Assembly: GCF_032854445.1 (NCBI RefSeq)
Contig: NC_088302.1
Location: 12,707,338 to 12,771,337, forward strand
Source of the DNA: Liolophura sinensis
Lineage: Eukaryota > Mollusca > Polyplacophora > Chitonida > Chitonidae
DNA length: 64,000 nucleotides
Reading direction: 5' to 3'
Below are positions 1 through 11,440 of the stretch, one piece after another. Position numbers and translations under genes: made by a program. A model generated the notes under the pieces. That model saw only the letters and a program-made list of their open reading frames with translations, did not search any database and was not told the origin of the DNA. Each line of letters opens with the position of its first letter. The first letter of the stretch is position 1.

Positions 1-1130
1 GTAACACAATAGAGAAGCGGTCATCAGTTTTCATTGATGCCGGGAAGACAGTGGTTATTCCAGGCATGAATTCCATATCAAAGTTCAAATTCGTAGTCCA
101 TGAATGACATCCGGGTCAAATAACAATTAAACAAGGTATCTCAGTCGCGCTTTGATGGCAAGTCTTTATAAAGGCATCATGCTGATGAAATGAGCATGGC
201 TGCCTTTACGGCTCCTAGCTCCAGGTTAAGCGGTATTAGACACAGTTCGAAAAGGACGAGCATTACAGACCTTAACCGAACAGATTGTGATTCAAAAGTA
301 ACGGACGATTACGTCTTTCGCGTTAATATGTAAGAATCTCATACTACAAGAGGCGCCATCTATGATGTTACACATGACATGCTGGTCTGCATCAAAGCTG
401 TCTACAAGATAGACGGTTACGCTCGGCAACCAGCACCATCCATGTTGTTGAGTATGCTATAGATATGTACATAAGGAAAACAGCGCCGTCTATGTGGTTG
501 ATCACAATACAGATCGCCAGAGATTCAGAACGCTCTGTCCATACCTGTCAAAGAGAGTGTTATACTCACTGTAAAATTAGAGAAACTCAGAAAGAAGGCG
601 TTTGATGGAGTATCCTTGACAAACTAGCTTTTGAACTAACAACTTGTGACGCAGATTAAAGTCATCATAATTTACGCAAGATCTAATAAATGCTACAAGA
701 CGAGATATGTAACCTATACACCATATGCAGGACCCTTTGGTATATTGCTATCCAAATAAGGATAATTTACAATATCAAAATTAAAATAATCCCTTTTGTC
801 GTAAAGGAGGCGTGAAAGAAGACCTTGTTCTTCTTTGTACAGATATAGATCCAATAAGATGTACCATCAGGTCTATCTGTTGTCTTCTTTAAATCCAGTG
901 AAGATTTCCTTCACCGCTTCAGCAATATGGGGGTTATTTAATGCCAGTAGATCATCAATACACCGCTTGGTGAATGAAAAGGATCGAGTTTTAAAGATAT
1001 TACTTTTAAGTAATTTCTGCATATAGTCGTCTTCATATGAAAATATAAGTCTGCCAAAGGAGGCGCACAATTGGTACCCACTGGAATACCTATGCACTGT
1101 TGGTAAATGGTATCCCCGAATTTTACATTA
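1..1130 (-). mobile_element. Penelope-like retroelement fragment, 3' part with decayed reverse transcriptase
   Basis: Read on the minus strand, this is the C-terminal half of a reverse transcriptase followed by the element's 3' non-coding tail. Around 1130-1040 the translation contains GIPVGTNCAPPLADLY, which matches RT motif B of the Penelope-like/PTHR21301 type. After a frameshift near 1040 comes a YEDDYMQKLLK-like stretch, then CIDDLLALNN, the catalytic motif C with Tyr changed to Cys. Around 840-640 the frame again encodes LYDKRDYFNFDIVNYPYLD and SNIPKGPAYG, typical of the RT C-terminal region, broken by a further frameshift and stops. The tail (positions 1-540) is the reverse complement of most of 49,740-50,256. 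The element runs off the left edge of the window. At least two frameshifts plus the motif C change mean it is dead. The RT assignment is from motif recognition; the exact family is inferred. Confidence 0.75.
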
Positions 1131-1290
1131 AAAACCCACGACCTTTCACAGGTTGCGGCGTGACCTTCCAGCGTACGATTGGGGAGAAAGCCAGCATGAA
1201 CTGAAGAACTCACAGTAACTGCATTGGTGACAGGCTTCTCGGTCATTGTGCTGGTGTAGGCCTATATGCTTTAACCGATTCAACTATTTC
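1131..1290 (-). mobile_element. tRNA-derived SINE (family A), 5' part, abutting the RT fragment
   Basis: On the minus strand this matches the head and middle of the SINE seen complete at 42,997-43,266: the ACCAATGC-G-T-C/T-TGAGTTC block, the CATGCTGGC block, the GTACG block and the caacctg...ggtcgtgggttt block. Homology stops abruptly where the RT coding sequence begins, so the two form one continuous open frame. It is diverged and lacks the 3' tail. Confidence 0.7.
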
Positions 1291-1487
1291 ATAATTCTAG
1301 ATATGTGATGACACCATCTTCTCAGATCTTCTATTAGCTTCGGAAAAAGAAATGTACGGCTTTCCATCGAATTCATACTAAGACTAGAAAGTAGAAAATT
1401 TAGTGACCGTTTAAACAGTGCTGCGTAAGAACTTAAATTACATCGTTAATTTGTTAACAAAATTACCACACACGATTTAATTCGTCT

Positions 1488-1590
1488 CCGATCGTACGAG
1501 TGAAAACCTGCTAGCAAACTACGGATAACCACTGTCGTGTCGTAGAAGTGAAGTCTGTTTGATAATCGCGTAAAACCCAATAAATCAATG
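1488..1590 (+). mobile_element. Degraded SINE family A fragment
   Basis: It keeps the CCG-CGTACG block, a CAAACTACGGAT block, the GTCGTAGAAGTGAA block and an end resembling CGTAAAACCCAATAAATCAA. The C-rich middle is missing. It is an old copy, recognised by order and spacing of blocks rather than close identity. Confidence 0.6.
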
Positions 1591-2177
1591 AAAAAGCAAG
1601 AAAATTTGTACGACTACCTGGAAATATTTCTGTTCTTGAAACCACTTCTGAAGATTAATTTAAATAGTATTCATAAAGATCCACAAAAATACGCTGGATA
1701 TTTGCAACGCAAAAATGAAGAGCTAAAGGAATTTGTACATGTAGGCCTATCACAATGACTAGATACATGACGTCCGAACCTACACTAGAACATTTCGTCA
1801 GGGTGTAACCACTCTTTAAGGGAAAAGCAGTACTTTATTTTCCTATATGATCGTTCCACTCCACTAATCGATGACAGACACGACCTGTTACAGAGAGATC
1901 CAATTCATCTTGCTGTAATCTATAAAGAATCCCCTAGATTCTGAAGAATACCTCTTTGAACAAAAATGTCAGCAAGAAAAAGTCACAAAGCTCCGGTAGT
2001 TGCGTTGCTAAGGTATTAATCGTTTCGTTTCTATGGGAGGCACTCCAGTGATCTGCTCCAAACATACATACAAACGTAAGTCTATGTCTTCAGGAAAGGA
2101 TTGTTGTACAGTCAGTTGACATGGGGTCATAAACAATTCACAATAACCACACTAACAGACAAAAGTATGCAATTTTT
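1591..2177. other. No recognisable gene
   Basis: AT-rich, stop-rich sequence on both strands. I see no long ORF, tandem array or transposon end here. Confidence 0.5.
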
Positions 2178-2392
2178 TGTGGCTGTAATTTTTTAACGCC
2201 GAGCATAAAAATTTCATATTTTTATGATGGCGGTTAGGCCTGTGGGTGGAGGAAACCAGTCTGATATTAAACCACCGACCTTCGCCAGATACACTCACAT
2301 TGACTGGTTTAAGGCTGTAACAGTAGGCCCAAGAGATGGATTCGATGGCAACCTCATTGTTAAGGGCTTGATAGTCGAAGCGCTCCTGCGTT
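2178..2392 (-). mobile_element. tRNA-derived SINE with a different head but related 3' domain
   Basis: On the minus strand, a tRNA-like head (GAGCGCTTCGACTATCAAGC, then an ATCGAATCC B-box-like block) is followed by TGGTTTCCTCCACCCACAGG and an end resembling GAAATTTTTATGCTCGGCGT plus TAAAA. The GGTTTCCTCC-CACC ... GAAAT-TT ... CGGCGTAAAA order is the same as the tail of family A, so the two families share a 3' domain while the 5' heads differ. The ORF at 2224-2445 (73 codons) overlaps it and is probably spurious. Confidence 0.6.
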
Positions 2393-5072
2393 TTATCATC
2401 AGAACCAGAGAGGTTCCTTTAATAAAATACAAAACAGCTGCGTAAAAGTACCTTTATGTAAATGTAGTGATTTGCTTGCTTGTTCAGATCTCATCATCCA
2501 GCTGGCGTTTGTCTGGCATAATCATTAACCTGGTTTAAATCCCTTTGGGCACTAGTTAATTCCAAAGTTTCGCAGTGTATATAGCCTTACAAGATTTTGG
2601 CAAAATCTCGGTTACTCTTTAAGGTTGTTAAACAGGTTGTTTACTTACTGAAATCTTGTTTATGAAACCCGTGACTACAGCGTATTGCACTTGCTCACAC
2701 TAAGATGTGCTTTAGATGTTACGTTAATGTTTGCCGAGATACCAGGTCTTGCAACAAACAGCCAAATAAACTCAAAGCACAATAAAGCCTACATGTATGA
2801 AAAGTAATCTCTATAAATGGTGGTATATGTATAGAATATGAAGTTTGCGTTCACACTCCAAAACTCTACTGAATTTCATGGGATCCGCTTCTGGCACTTT
2901 TTGTCACTTTTTCCTTAGTAGCAATGCTTAGCTTTTAATTTTCCCCTCATCTGCACACGGGAACACGCTACATTAGGGTTGTTTGGTTTATTAGGTTGGT
3001 TGAGATTATACGAAGCTGTTAGTTTATTTACGTGTTTCGATTCAGCGACGGAGAAAAAACAATTTCAGGCCATAAGTTAAATAGCAGGCGACGGATCTCT
3101 GTGAAATAGATCACCGTCGTTACTTTATAACTTGTGCAGTGAATTCTACGAGGCGGTAATTAACGGTACCAGTCTTCAACCACACCTACATATACGTCGA
3201 GGTGAGGGTGGACTGCGGTACTCATACCTACCAAAAAAATAAATTTGCGTCATTCTGGAAAGTTTTCAAATCACATTGCAGGGGGCAATATATAGATTGC
3301 ACGTGTATACCTCAAGTATTTATCGTTGTGCGCTGTTTGCCCCTGGGTGATGCCCCAAGACGTAACACTGGTTCATTACCCTTTTGATCTCGCTGAAGGG
3401 TTTGACAGCCAAAACAGGAGTTTGGGCCGGTGCAGCAGGCACTTAAAGCAGACCAGCCATATATCATTGGAGATAAGTTCCCAGGAGGGAGGGAGACAGA
3501 TATAGATGTTTTCCCACCTATGGGCAATTAAGTTCAAATTGAACGTGGTAGTAAACTGAAGCTGGTCGTTCTTATTTGCTATATGGCCTATAGTTGACGT
3601 GTCTGAAATACGAATACGAAAGCGATACTTCTGTCCAGATAAAAGCCAGACAAAAGATAAAAATGCCATTGAGTTCACCATGTGAGAGTTGCCACTTATG
3701 CAGTCCACATCCGTTTGTAAACCTAAAAATCCGCTCTGAAAAATGTATGAACCTGTTTTAAATATTACAAAAAATGTATTGCGTGATTGAATTTTGTTCA
3801 TTGTTACCTTAATTTACAAAAACCGAATAATCCGTAACGTCTATTAAATTCGAGCGAAACTAGAAGAACAGAACAACAAAGATAAATAAACACTGTGTCT
3901 GGGTTAGAAACGAATATTAAAAGCATAGCTTTAAAAGCTAACTTACAATACGAATCAGACTTATGGTTCTCACATATGAACGACTAGTTCATTAGTGATA
4001 CTACTAGAAAGTTTCTGCACTACATCACCACTCTATGTCCTTCATCTGGTCAGGAGGCAGAGTTACTGAATTGTGTGAATTTCATAACCAGCCAGCCTTG
4101 CACTCCGTGCGCCATATATAGAGACTATAGCATAGAGCGTAAAAGCAGGGCAGCGACAAAAATGTGATAGTGGGCAAACGGTCACGAGCAGTTGTCAAGT
4201 TACTTCAGTTCAGTTCTGTTTTTTTTTTTTTAAACTTTATATTAAATTGTAGACTTCCCCTGATATAATAGCTTAATCAGAATGAGGCAATAAATACAGT
4301 GATGTGTTAAATACCATACGATAGCTTTACTTGTAATGTGACATCAACACATAAGCAGACATTGTTTAGTAAATAAAAAGTCATCAGATACTTCTTGCAT
4401 TTGATTTACTTTGTTATGTTCATTAAACTATGTGACATAATTATCGCAGTCATCGATTAATAATTATCCTCCTCACAGAGTTCGAACGTGGTCAGGTGTA
4501 CGCATGCGCATGCAATCCCCAAACTCCTCACATTGTTTCTTTGTAAATGTATGCCTTGTGGCAACCTTTGGGACAGTTTATTGCTTTTTTCCCTCTAGGC
4601 ACCGTAATTTTCCGTCGAGCTCCGCATGGTAATGAGCAACAGGTCGTTATGAGGCCTGGCTTGACGACAAAGTAATTTCCAGCTGAGCACATAATTGCGC
4701 TTTCTAAGGTCAATCGGAGTATACAGGACTTGACTATGCCCTAAACTACCTCAGTGCATAATGCTAATTGCTTCCATGTAGATTACTTGAATTTCTATGA
4801 CTGTGAAGACGAGAAGTTGCATATCTGATAGAAGGATAACAAGCGGACAGTACCTAAGGTTTAAACTTTTATGGCGTGCTGATTAGAATCCAATGTGTCT
4901 TCGTTAAAATCAATCAGGAACGCACCAACACTTTCACGAAAAACTCTTCATCAAGCCCGCTTACTGGATGATTCGGCATTAAAAGTCACCACCTTAACAA
5001 AGAATGATATGTACTCCACTTCGTCAACGTGTCAAGAACAATTAATTAAGTTTTCAAACATAATTAATTTTC
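2393..5072. other. Intergenic or far-upstream intronic sequence, no supported gene
   Basis: The longest ORF is 141 codons on the minus strand (3376-3801), starting at an ATG with no upstream context I recognise and no domain I can name. A short segment of it (near 3560-3590) recurs in the other orientation near 6510-6536, suggesting repeat-derived sequence. A T-tract lies near 4220. The block at 4060-4200 resembles 40,370-40,460 in patches (a catagagcgt segment, then a gtgatagt-gg-aaa-ggtca segment). Confidence 0.4.
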
Positions 5073-5174
5073 TTGGTTTCCTCGGGCTCTGTCCGTTTTT
5101 TTCGACCATAATGCTGACCTTCACTGATAAGTGAAATATTCTTAAGGTACAGCGTTAGCGACAAATCAAATAAA
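5073..5174 (+). mobile_element. Degraded SINE family A 3' end
   Basis: It retains GGTTTCCTCGGGCTCTG, CGACCATAATGCTGACC, TAAGTGAAATATTCTTAAGG and an ATCAAATAAA end, in the order of the family A consensus. The tRNA-like head is absent. Confidence 0.7.
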
Positions 5175-7500
5175 GCAATGTCTTTGAGCAGGTGACAGTG
5201 TTAAAAAGCTAACAGTTTGCCGGCTTTGCCTGAGTAGCGCATGAAACTTGCGTTATTGTTCGCTGTAATCATAAATTGGGTTCCCTCAGTAAGAGTTGTG
5301 TAGAAAACGGTTTGCTGACAAAAGTAATCTAAAGCAGGCTTAATGTTGTCACATACGAGTCTTAATAATCTAGCTGGGTTCAAATTTCTCAATATACCAT
5401 AACAATCACACAGGTGTGTCTCAGGTTACCAAAGTGTGGATCTGGCAGGCAGACACACGTTGAGACCCAAAAAAATCTCATAATATTTGTAACCTCAGAA
5501 TATCTTTACTCCGACCCTGCCTTAATACGATTGCGTAACATTAATTTATTTGCCTTCACTGGATATTTGATATCGTGGTTTGTTGAAACATCTCATTAAC
5601 TATAAGAAATATGTCAGATACTCCCTAAAAACGATTGAGTGCAAATTTGCACATCAACAATGACATGTGTTTCAGCTGTACACACACATATACACAAGTC
5701 GATGTGGATGTGTTAATTGCATTACACACGTTGTGTACTGGTGGTACACAAATTTATGTGGATTTGCATTTTTTTGCCACAGCACTGTGTAGTTTATAGA
5801 GAATATGAAATTCTTGTATTAAATTAATTCAGGTATGGCTCGGATTAGTTGTTGCACACAAAACTGGTGTTCCCCAGGAAACAGCTTCGCGGAAATTTGC
5901 TCAGGGCTTTGCCATCAGACAGAGTGACACGACACTGCAGGTTGGGTACTATGCCATTTGATTTATCAACCCTTTTCAGTATCCGACACCTGTGCCTTAC
6001 ACCATATTAGTGGACCGAATTAGAATAATGCCAGGATGTTTTATGTTGAGGAAACAAAGCCTACTTTATGTAATCATCTGTTTAAGGAGATTATCGCGTT
6101 GCGAAGGAAATGTACCTGATGTTTGAAGGCAGTTTCGTACGGAGGCAAATTTTGTCAGGTTTATGTCACAGAAAAAGAAAGAAAATCATTAATTTATGTA
6201 TTTGTCATGATGCTCGCAAATTGTTTAAACGCGCGTGTGGGAGGTTTGCAATTCAGTTAAAACATGTTACCGTTAATTTAATGGAGAATATCGATATCAA
6301 TATATGGACTACAGATATCAATAAATAAATAAAATATAATCGATAAACATTTATCGATAAAGATTTACTAATGTCGATGAAAGATTTATCCATATCGCCA
6401 GTTTGTTTATCCATATCTGTAAATAACATGGCAAAAATTTATTCATATCGCTAATTTATTTATGTGTTTTAATGCAGCTTACTGCGCAATGATTTCGACG
6501 AAAACATAGTCTAGCAAATAAGAACGACCAGCTTCAGTCTAACACTATAACACCTGCACATAAATTTTAATTAGTTTTTACTGAGTTCCGGTAAAATTTT
6601 GAAGCTTCCAAGGTTAGCATCTCTGTGATACTGTTTTTTCTGAGCATATCTGCAGGGTACAGGGCTAGCGGTGTGTAACAGTATGCGTGAAGATGCTCAC
6701 ATAAGACAAGTTAGAATTAAAGATGGCATAAGACATAGATGTTTTGCGTTCAATTAAGCCTACCTGTACGTATAGCGTTCTATGATTTCGATTTTATAAT
6801 TTCATTCCTAGGATATCCAAGGTTTTTGCTGAAAGGATTGAAAGTCGTGAAATCCATGGGTTATTAGTGTTAATATCTCTGTGTGAGCGGAGGATAGGAA
6901 TGCTGTAAACATACTACATTCACACTATATGATGCTCACATAAAACTAGTTACAATTATAGATTTAATAAGACATAAATAGTTCACATTTGGCGCAGGTA
7001 TGGAGTTCTGTGATATCGATTTGATAATATCGTACATAAAACTTCCCCAGAGTTCTTCCCAAGAGCGCTGAAAACTGCCTTCCTCAATCCATCTAATGAA
7101 TTTTATTACATAAGTATTTATTATGTATTCCTGAGCAGACGGATGCCACGGAAATTCTATTATCGATGCACAACGTCCTTGTTATGTCGAGGAGTGATAT
7201 AACAATGTCGGATTTGGCACCTGGTGTCAGCAATACATAGGCCAAGATCATTTACTACATGCAAACACCTCCTCAAAAGCAGAGAGAATGATGTATTCTG
7301 GTTACTGATAGTCTATGTTTATGATCATCATATTCAAAGACCGCATTGGTGCGCATTGTACACATTATTTAGGAAACTAATTGGCACTATTTCCTTCCCT
7401 TAATTGGCAGATCGAACCTTTGACCATAAGTTACAAAACAATAAGTCTAGTTTAAACAGTAACCTATGAAGGATCATAATTTTAATTAAATTTCACTGCC
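5175..7500. other. AT-rich intergenic sequence, no supported gene
   Basis: Only short ORFs (61-72 codons) without recognisable domains. Positions 6285-6460 hold an AT-rich stretch with repeated TTTATC, CATATCG and ATCGATAA words, which looks like decayed simple sequence. Confidence 0.45.
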
Positions 7501-7658
7501 GTGTCCGTAAGTGGGAAGGTCTGCCAGCAAACTACGTAAGGCCCTGGACTTCCCCCGAGCTGTGCCCGGTTTCCTCCCACCATAATGCTGGCCGCCATCG
7601 TATACGTGAAATATTCTTGAGTACGGCGTAAAACATCAATCCAATAAATAAATAAAAT
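7501..7658 (+). mobile_element. SINE family A, 5'-truncated
   Basis: It begins in the GTGGGAAGGTCTG block and runs through CCCGGTTTCCTCCCACCATA, the GCTGGCCGCC block, GTGAAATATTCTTGAGTACG and GCGTAAAACATCAAT to an AATAAATAAATAAA tail. Close to consensus. Confidence 0.88.
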
Positions 7659-8099
7659 GAATGAATACTGCCATGTAACTTTAAGCGTCTTGCACTGCCC
7701 ATACTGCTTTAAAGATGCACACTTATCTCGTGTCGTGGGATGTTAGTATTAATGTTGGACTCTTGAACGTTTTAGATTTGGCCTGGACTTTTACAACTGA
7801 CCAGACTGTAAACTGCAGATAATGTCTTACTTTACGTTATGTTTCTCCCCATAGCAATTAGCATTAACGGTGGCCTAGGTGATTAGCAGCTCCAGTCGTC
7901 CTGCTAAGGATGACAGGTGCTAAGCCATCGTCGCATCCAGCACTTAGATTTATTTATATTGTCAACTACTTATCTCCCAGATGGAATATCGAGCTATAGC
8001 ATCAATGTCCTCCACTTTCAACCGTGTCTGTTCTAAAAGCCCTAATGTGTATATACATTGTTTACGGTGAGGAAAGGGAAAAATCAATCGCCACGTGAC

Positions 8100-8570
8100 T
8101 GACCGAGTGATCGCACACGTTCACAACATGAAGAAACTGAACATTCAACCGCGTTTACAACATGCAGTAACGCCACAACAAAAGAAACAGACTCAACAGA
8201 CAAGCGTAAGAAAATGTAGCAGCGTTCATAACGTATACAGCCACATTCCTACCATGAAGAAACATTCAGAAAATTTAACCACGTGCACAACACAAGGAAA
8301 CAGACGCAACATAAAAACGTTAGAATATGTAGCCCCGCTTCCAACATACAGCCATGTTTACAACATGAGGAAACAAGCAGGACACAAAAACGTTACTGTA
8401 TGTAACTCCGCTCACAACATATAGCTGTGTCCACACAATAAAGAAACAGATACAACACAAAAATGTTACGATGAGTTACTCTGCTCACAACATATGGCTC
8501 TGTCCACACAATGAAGAAACAGATACAACTCAAAAACATTACAATATGTATACAATATATAAATATAAAT
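8100..8570 (+). repeat. Degenerate tandem array, about 73-bp period
   Basis: Successive copies carry a gctcacaacatat block, a tgtccacacaat block, a gaagaaacagatacaac block and a caaaaacgttac block. The best pair starts near 8405 and 8478, 73 bp apart. About six copies, increasingly diverged towards the 5' side. The overlapping 109-codon ORF (8095-8424) is a product of this repeat. Confidence 0.75.
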
Positions 8571-9550
8571 TGTGGAGCTTTATAAAACAATCAAAACGAA
8601 GTAATTTTGGCGTATTAGTTGCTCTTCATTATCTTAATTATTTTCATTATGCACAAAATGAAAATAATTCGCTTGTTGGTGGGTGGAAAATAGGATAACG
8701 TTAGTGTTAGGAAGGTACTTTGTGCCTTTTTTATGAAAGGTTTTAGTCAGGGTTTAGTGACCATTAAAATTGACAGGGTACCTCTTGATTTATAGGATAA
8801 ATCATGTATCATACAGCTGTGCCCTCTATGTACATATGTATTGTATGATAAATAACCTTGGGCGTATCATTTCCATGTATTGTCACGTTGTACACTATGG
8901 TTATAGCGATGAAAACAACGTGGATACGAAGCATGACCTGAAAAGTATGGGGTGGACGGCATCAGATGTTTACTATACATCACGATTAGCTGATCACATC
9001 GCAACTATAAACCATTCAACCTTTGTCTCGAGCTGGAAAATTCTCTCCACGATAGCGTGGGTAGTCTATGGCGTAGGCTGGTCCCGTTTGCCCTTCTGAA
9101 ACGTGCGTTTTGGCTTCCATTCAAACCACCTGCCGCTATGCACCATAGCTGTGTGACATTTCTCTTTTGTGTTGGTTTCATCGTCAGTCAACTCCATTAT
9201 TAAAAGATCGATCAAAAAACGTAAACGTTTAAACAATGATGACTGAATGTTGTCAGTGTTACTTCACCGATTGTTTTTAATACAATGATAGCAAAAAAAG
9301 AAATTAAAACCTGTAAGGGCCTAATTAATCTCAGCCAAAGCAAGCTATATCTAGAAATGAATTATTTACACAGCATTTGTGTTGCCTAATTCCTAATTCT
9401 GCATAACCCAAGGTGCCATGGGGTGTCTATTTCGCTGCCATTTCCAGCTTTTACAGGAACACAGAATAAAACATTAAATGGTGTCAGCTAATAAAAAGGC
9501 CTGATTTCACAGGTTATGTGTAACAGTTTACCATCTATCACACTGCCATA
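8571..9550. other. No supported gene; sequence 5' of the receptor exon
   Basis: A 109-codon ORF (8770-9099) has no recognisable domain. I looked here for the receptor exon encoding TM1 and TM2 (GN in TM1, a LAxSD-type motif in TM2) and did not see it. Confidence 0.45.
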
Positions 9551-9831
9551 GCAGCTGGCAGAACATCTGCTTCGGGGATGGTAGAGCCAGGGTCAATCCT
9601 GAGTCGGGGCACACCCGAAACCTTAAAAAAGGAAGTTGTAGCTTCCTGACTTGGCGTTCAGCATTAAGGGGATAGTGCAACGTCCGGTTGACCCGTATCA
9701 GTATAATGGCACGGGTGGGGCGCCTTACTTGCCTTCAGTAAACCGCAGCACTATCTAGTGAAGCAGCACTAGATAAAAGAGGGGTGGAATTCCGTCCTGC
9801 AACAAGGATGCACATTACATGCACTCTAAGG
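9551..9831 (+). mobile_element. tRNA-derived SINE family B, 3'-truncated
   Basis: It matches the reverse complement of 13,793-14,139 over most of its length: a tRNA-like head around CATCTGCTTCGGGGATGG, then AGGAAGTTGTAGCTTCCT, TTGGCGTTCAGCAT, GTTGACCCGTATCAGTATAA, TTACTTGCCTTC and TCCGTCCTGCAACAAGGATG. The 3' tail is missing. It ends about 110 bp upstream of the receptor exon, inside the preceding intron. Confidence 0.85.
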
Positions 9832-9943
9832 TTTTACAGTCCATGCTATAGTATTTCTGGTCCAGTGACTGAAGACACACAATACGTCGTCTGATGAATT
9901 AAATGTTTGCATATACCAATGTTTTGTTTTACTTCTATTACAG

Positions 9944-10309
9944 GGGTATCTGTCGGTGTCAGCTGTTTCACGTTGGTCACCATTTCAATGGAGAGGTACT
10001 TTGCAATTTGCAGGCCGCTAAGTTCCCGAAGCTGGCAGACTTTATCTCACGCTTATAGAGCTATCGGTGTGTGCTGGATCGTGGCCGGTGCCATCATGAT
10101 ACCTATCGCTGTCCACACCAGATACGGCCCCATCAGGATTGGTTACGCCTGTCGAGAGATCTGGCCTAACAAAGACTACAAACTCGCCTACACAGTCCTC
10201 ATTGACTTAGTCCTTCTGCTGTTCCCTTTACTGATTATGTCCCTGGCGTACGGGATGATCGCCCGGACTCTTTGGATGGGGATACAATTGGACAAGAAGA
10301 GCGAGAAAG
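9944..10309 (+). CDS. CCKR: Cholecystokinin/gastrin receptor-like GPCR, internal exon (TM3-TM5)
   Basis: Class A GPCR exon of 366 nt. It follows a pyrimidine-rich tract ending in ACAG (AG at 9942-9943) and is followed by a GT donor at 10,310. It enters two bases into a glycine codon and leaves after one base of the next codon. TM3 opens with GVSVGVSCFTLVTISMERYF; the E-R-Y triplet is the DRY-box equivalent, followed by the CRPL start of loop 2. SRSWQTLSHAYR is characteristic of CCK/gastrin receptors. TM4 has the conserved Trp (CWIVAGAIMIP). Extracellular loop 2 carries YACREIWPN, whose Cys should pair with a Cys at the top of TM3 in the preceding exon. TM5 follows with LLLFPLLIMSLAYGMIART. 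The family couples a peptide ligand to Gq/Ca signalling at the plasma membrane. The ligand here would be a CCK/sulfakinin-type peptide, which is inferred from homology only. Confidence 0.93.
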
Positions 10310-10667
10310 GTAACCGTGGGGACCCGTGTTATTTCAAACAACCGCGACCTCCACGTGTTCAGTGTTTGTTTTGATCCAGCCGTTTCTACGTTTCATCAAA
10401 ATTCACAGTCAGTTAATGTTAAACTGTACTGTTCTCATAAAACAAGCTGGTACCTTCTAAATGCATTACAGGCACATACAACCTTGAAGATTCATCTTTT
10501 TTCTGCCATAATTATATTTAGTCACAAACAGTTTTTATTTATTTTTTTCTCTCTCTTTTCAAACAGTTTAAACTTACGAAACTGCTTGGTTCACATAGCT
10601 AAATGCTGTCTTCCTCCAACTGTCAAGCCCGTGAGCAATTTTTCTTTGTATCTAGCTTTCTCTTCCT

Positions 10668-10873
10668 CAACCAGGGCCTTAAGTGCTTTGTGCTGTGAGT
10701 TCAAGCCTAGCTCATGCTGCCTGCCTCTCCGGCCGTACGTGTTAAAGTGTGCTAGCAACATGCGGATGGTCGCAGGTTTCGACGGGGTTGCCTCTCATCA
10801 TAATGTGAGCCGCCGTCGTATAAGTGCAGTATTGTTGAGTACGGCGTAAAACACGAATCAGATAAATGAATGA
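10668..10873 (+). mobile_element. SINE family A copy in the receptor intron
   Basis: It contains GCTGTGAGTTCAAGCCTAGC, CTCATGCTG, CCGGCCGTACGTG, a CGGATGGTCG block and a tail with CCGCCGTCGTATAAGTG and GAGTACGGCGTAAAACACGA. It lies in the same orientation as the gene and is moderately diverged. Confidence 0.85.
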
Positions 10874-10910
10874 GTAGGTTTGGCAAGTATCTGTTGATGG
10901 GCGGCAGTTT

Positions 10911-11006
10911 ACCTCCGGGTACTCCCGTCTATTCCGCCCATAAAGCAGATCGCAGCCACACAGGTGAAAAACTCTTGAGCACCAACACCAATCACCACAA
11001 ATAAAT
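10911..11006 (+). mobile_element. Probable heavily decayed SINE 3' end
   Basis: The order CTCCGGG, ACTCCCGTCTATTCC, GCAGATCGC, AGGTGAAAAACTCTTGAG, CACCAATCACC and AAATAAAT resembles the family A 3' domain, but identity is low. Confidence 0.4.
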
Positions 11007-11256
11007 TTTTCTCATTATAAATTAAAATAGGGAAGGAAAGCTATAATAGTATGTAGTATTATAAAAGTAAGAAACCTCACAGACCTCGTAAACATGAAAT
11101 AAGTATGAAATAAGAGCAATGAATGCCGAGTTAGATGATACCGTAATAGAAGTAAAGGATCATGTTTGATCTCGATTTAAACCTGAGAAAAACAGCCTCA
11201 TTTTGGAATTTACTACACTAACCTTCGCCTGAAGACGATAATAACACTTTCGCCAT

Positions 11257-11440
11257 TGATTTATTTATTTATTTGATTGGTGTTTTACGCCGTATTCAAA
11301 AATATTTCACTTATACGATATTATCCAGCATTATGGTGGGTGGCCAGCATTATGGTGGGTGGAAACGGGGCAGAGCCCGGAGGAAACCCACGATCATCCG
11401 TAGGTTACTCACAGACCTTTCCACGTATGGCCGGAGAGGT
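11257..11440 (-). mobile_element. SINE family A in reverse orientation, with an internal 19-bp duplication
   Basis: It starts with the TTTATTTATTTATTTGATTG tail, then GTGTTTTACGCCGTATTC, AATATTTCACTTATACGA, and continues to CCACGTATGGCCGGAGAGG. The segment CCAGCATTATGGTGGGTGG occurs twice in tandem near 11,329-11,362. The tRNA-like head is missing. Confidence 0.88.

Noticed and set aside
3376-3801. 141-codon minus-strand ORF
   Set aside because: The second longest single-exon ORF outside repeats, but no domain or signal is recognisable, and a segment recurs near 6510. I could not support it as a gene.
8095-8424. 109-codon ORF
   Set aside because: It is a by-product of the 73-bp degenerate tandem array.
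10316-10849. 177-codon ORF after the TM5 exon
   Set aside because: It begins at a GTG inside the intron just past the donor, runs through low-complexity sequence and ends in a SINE. No domain is present.
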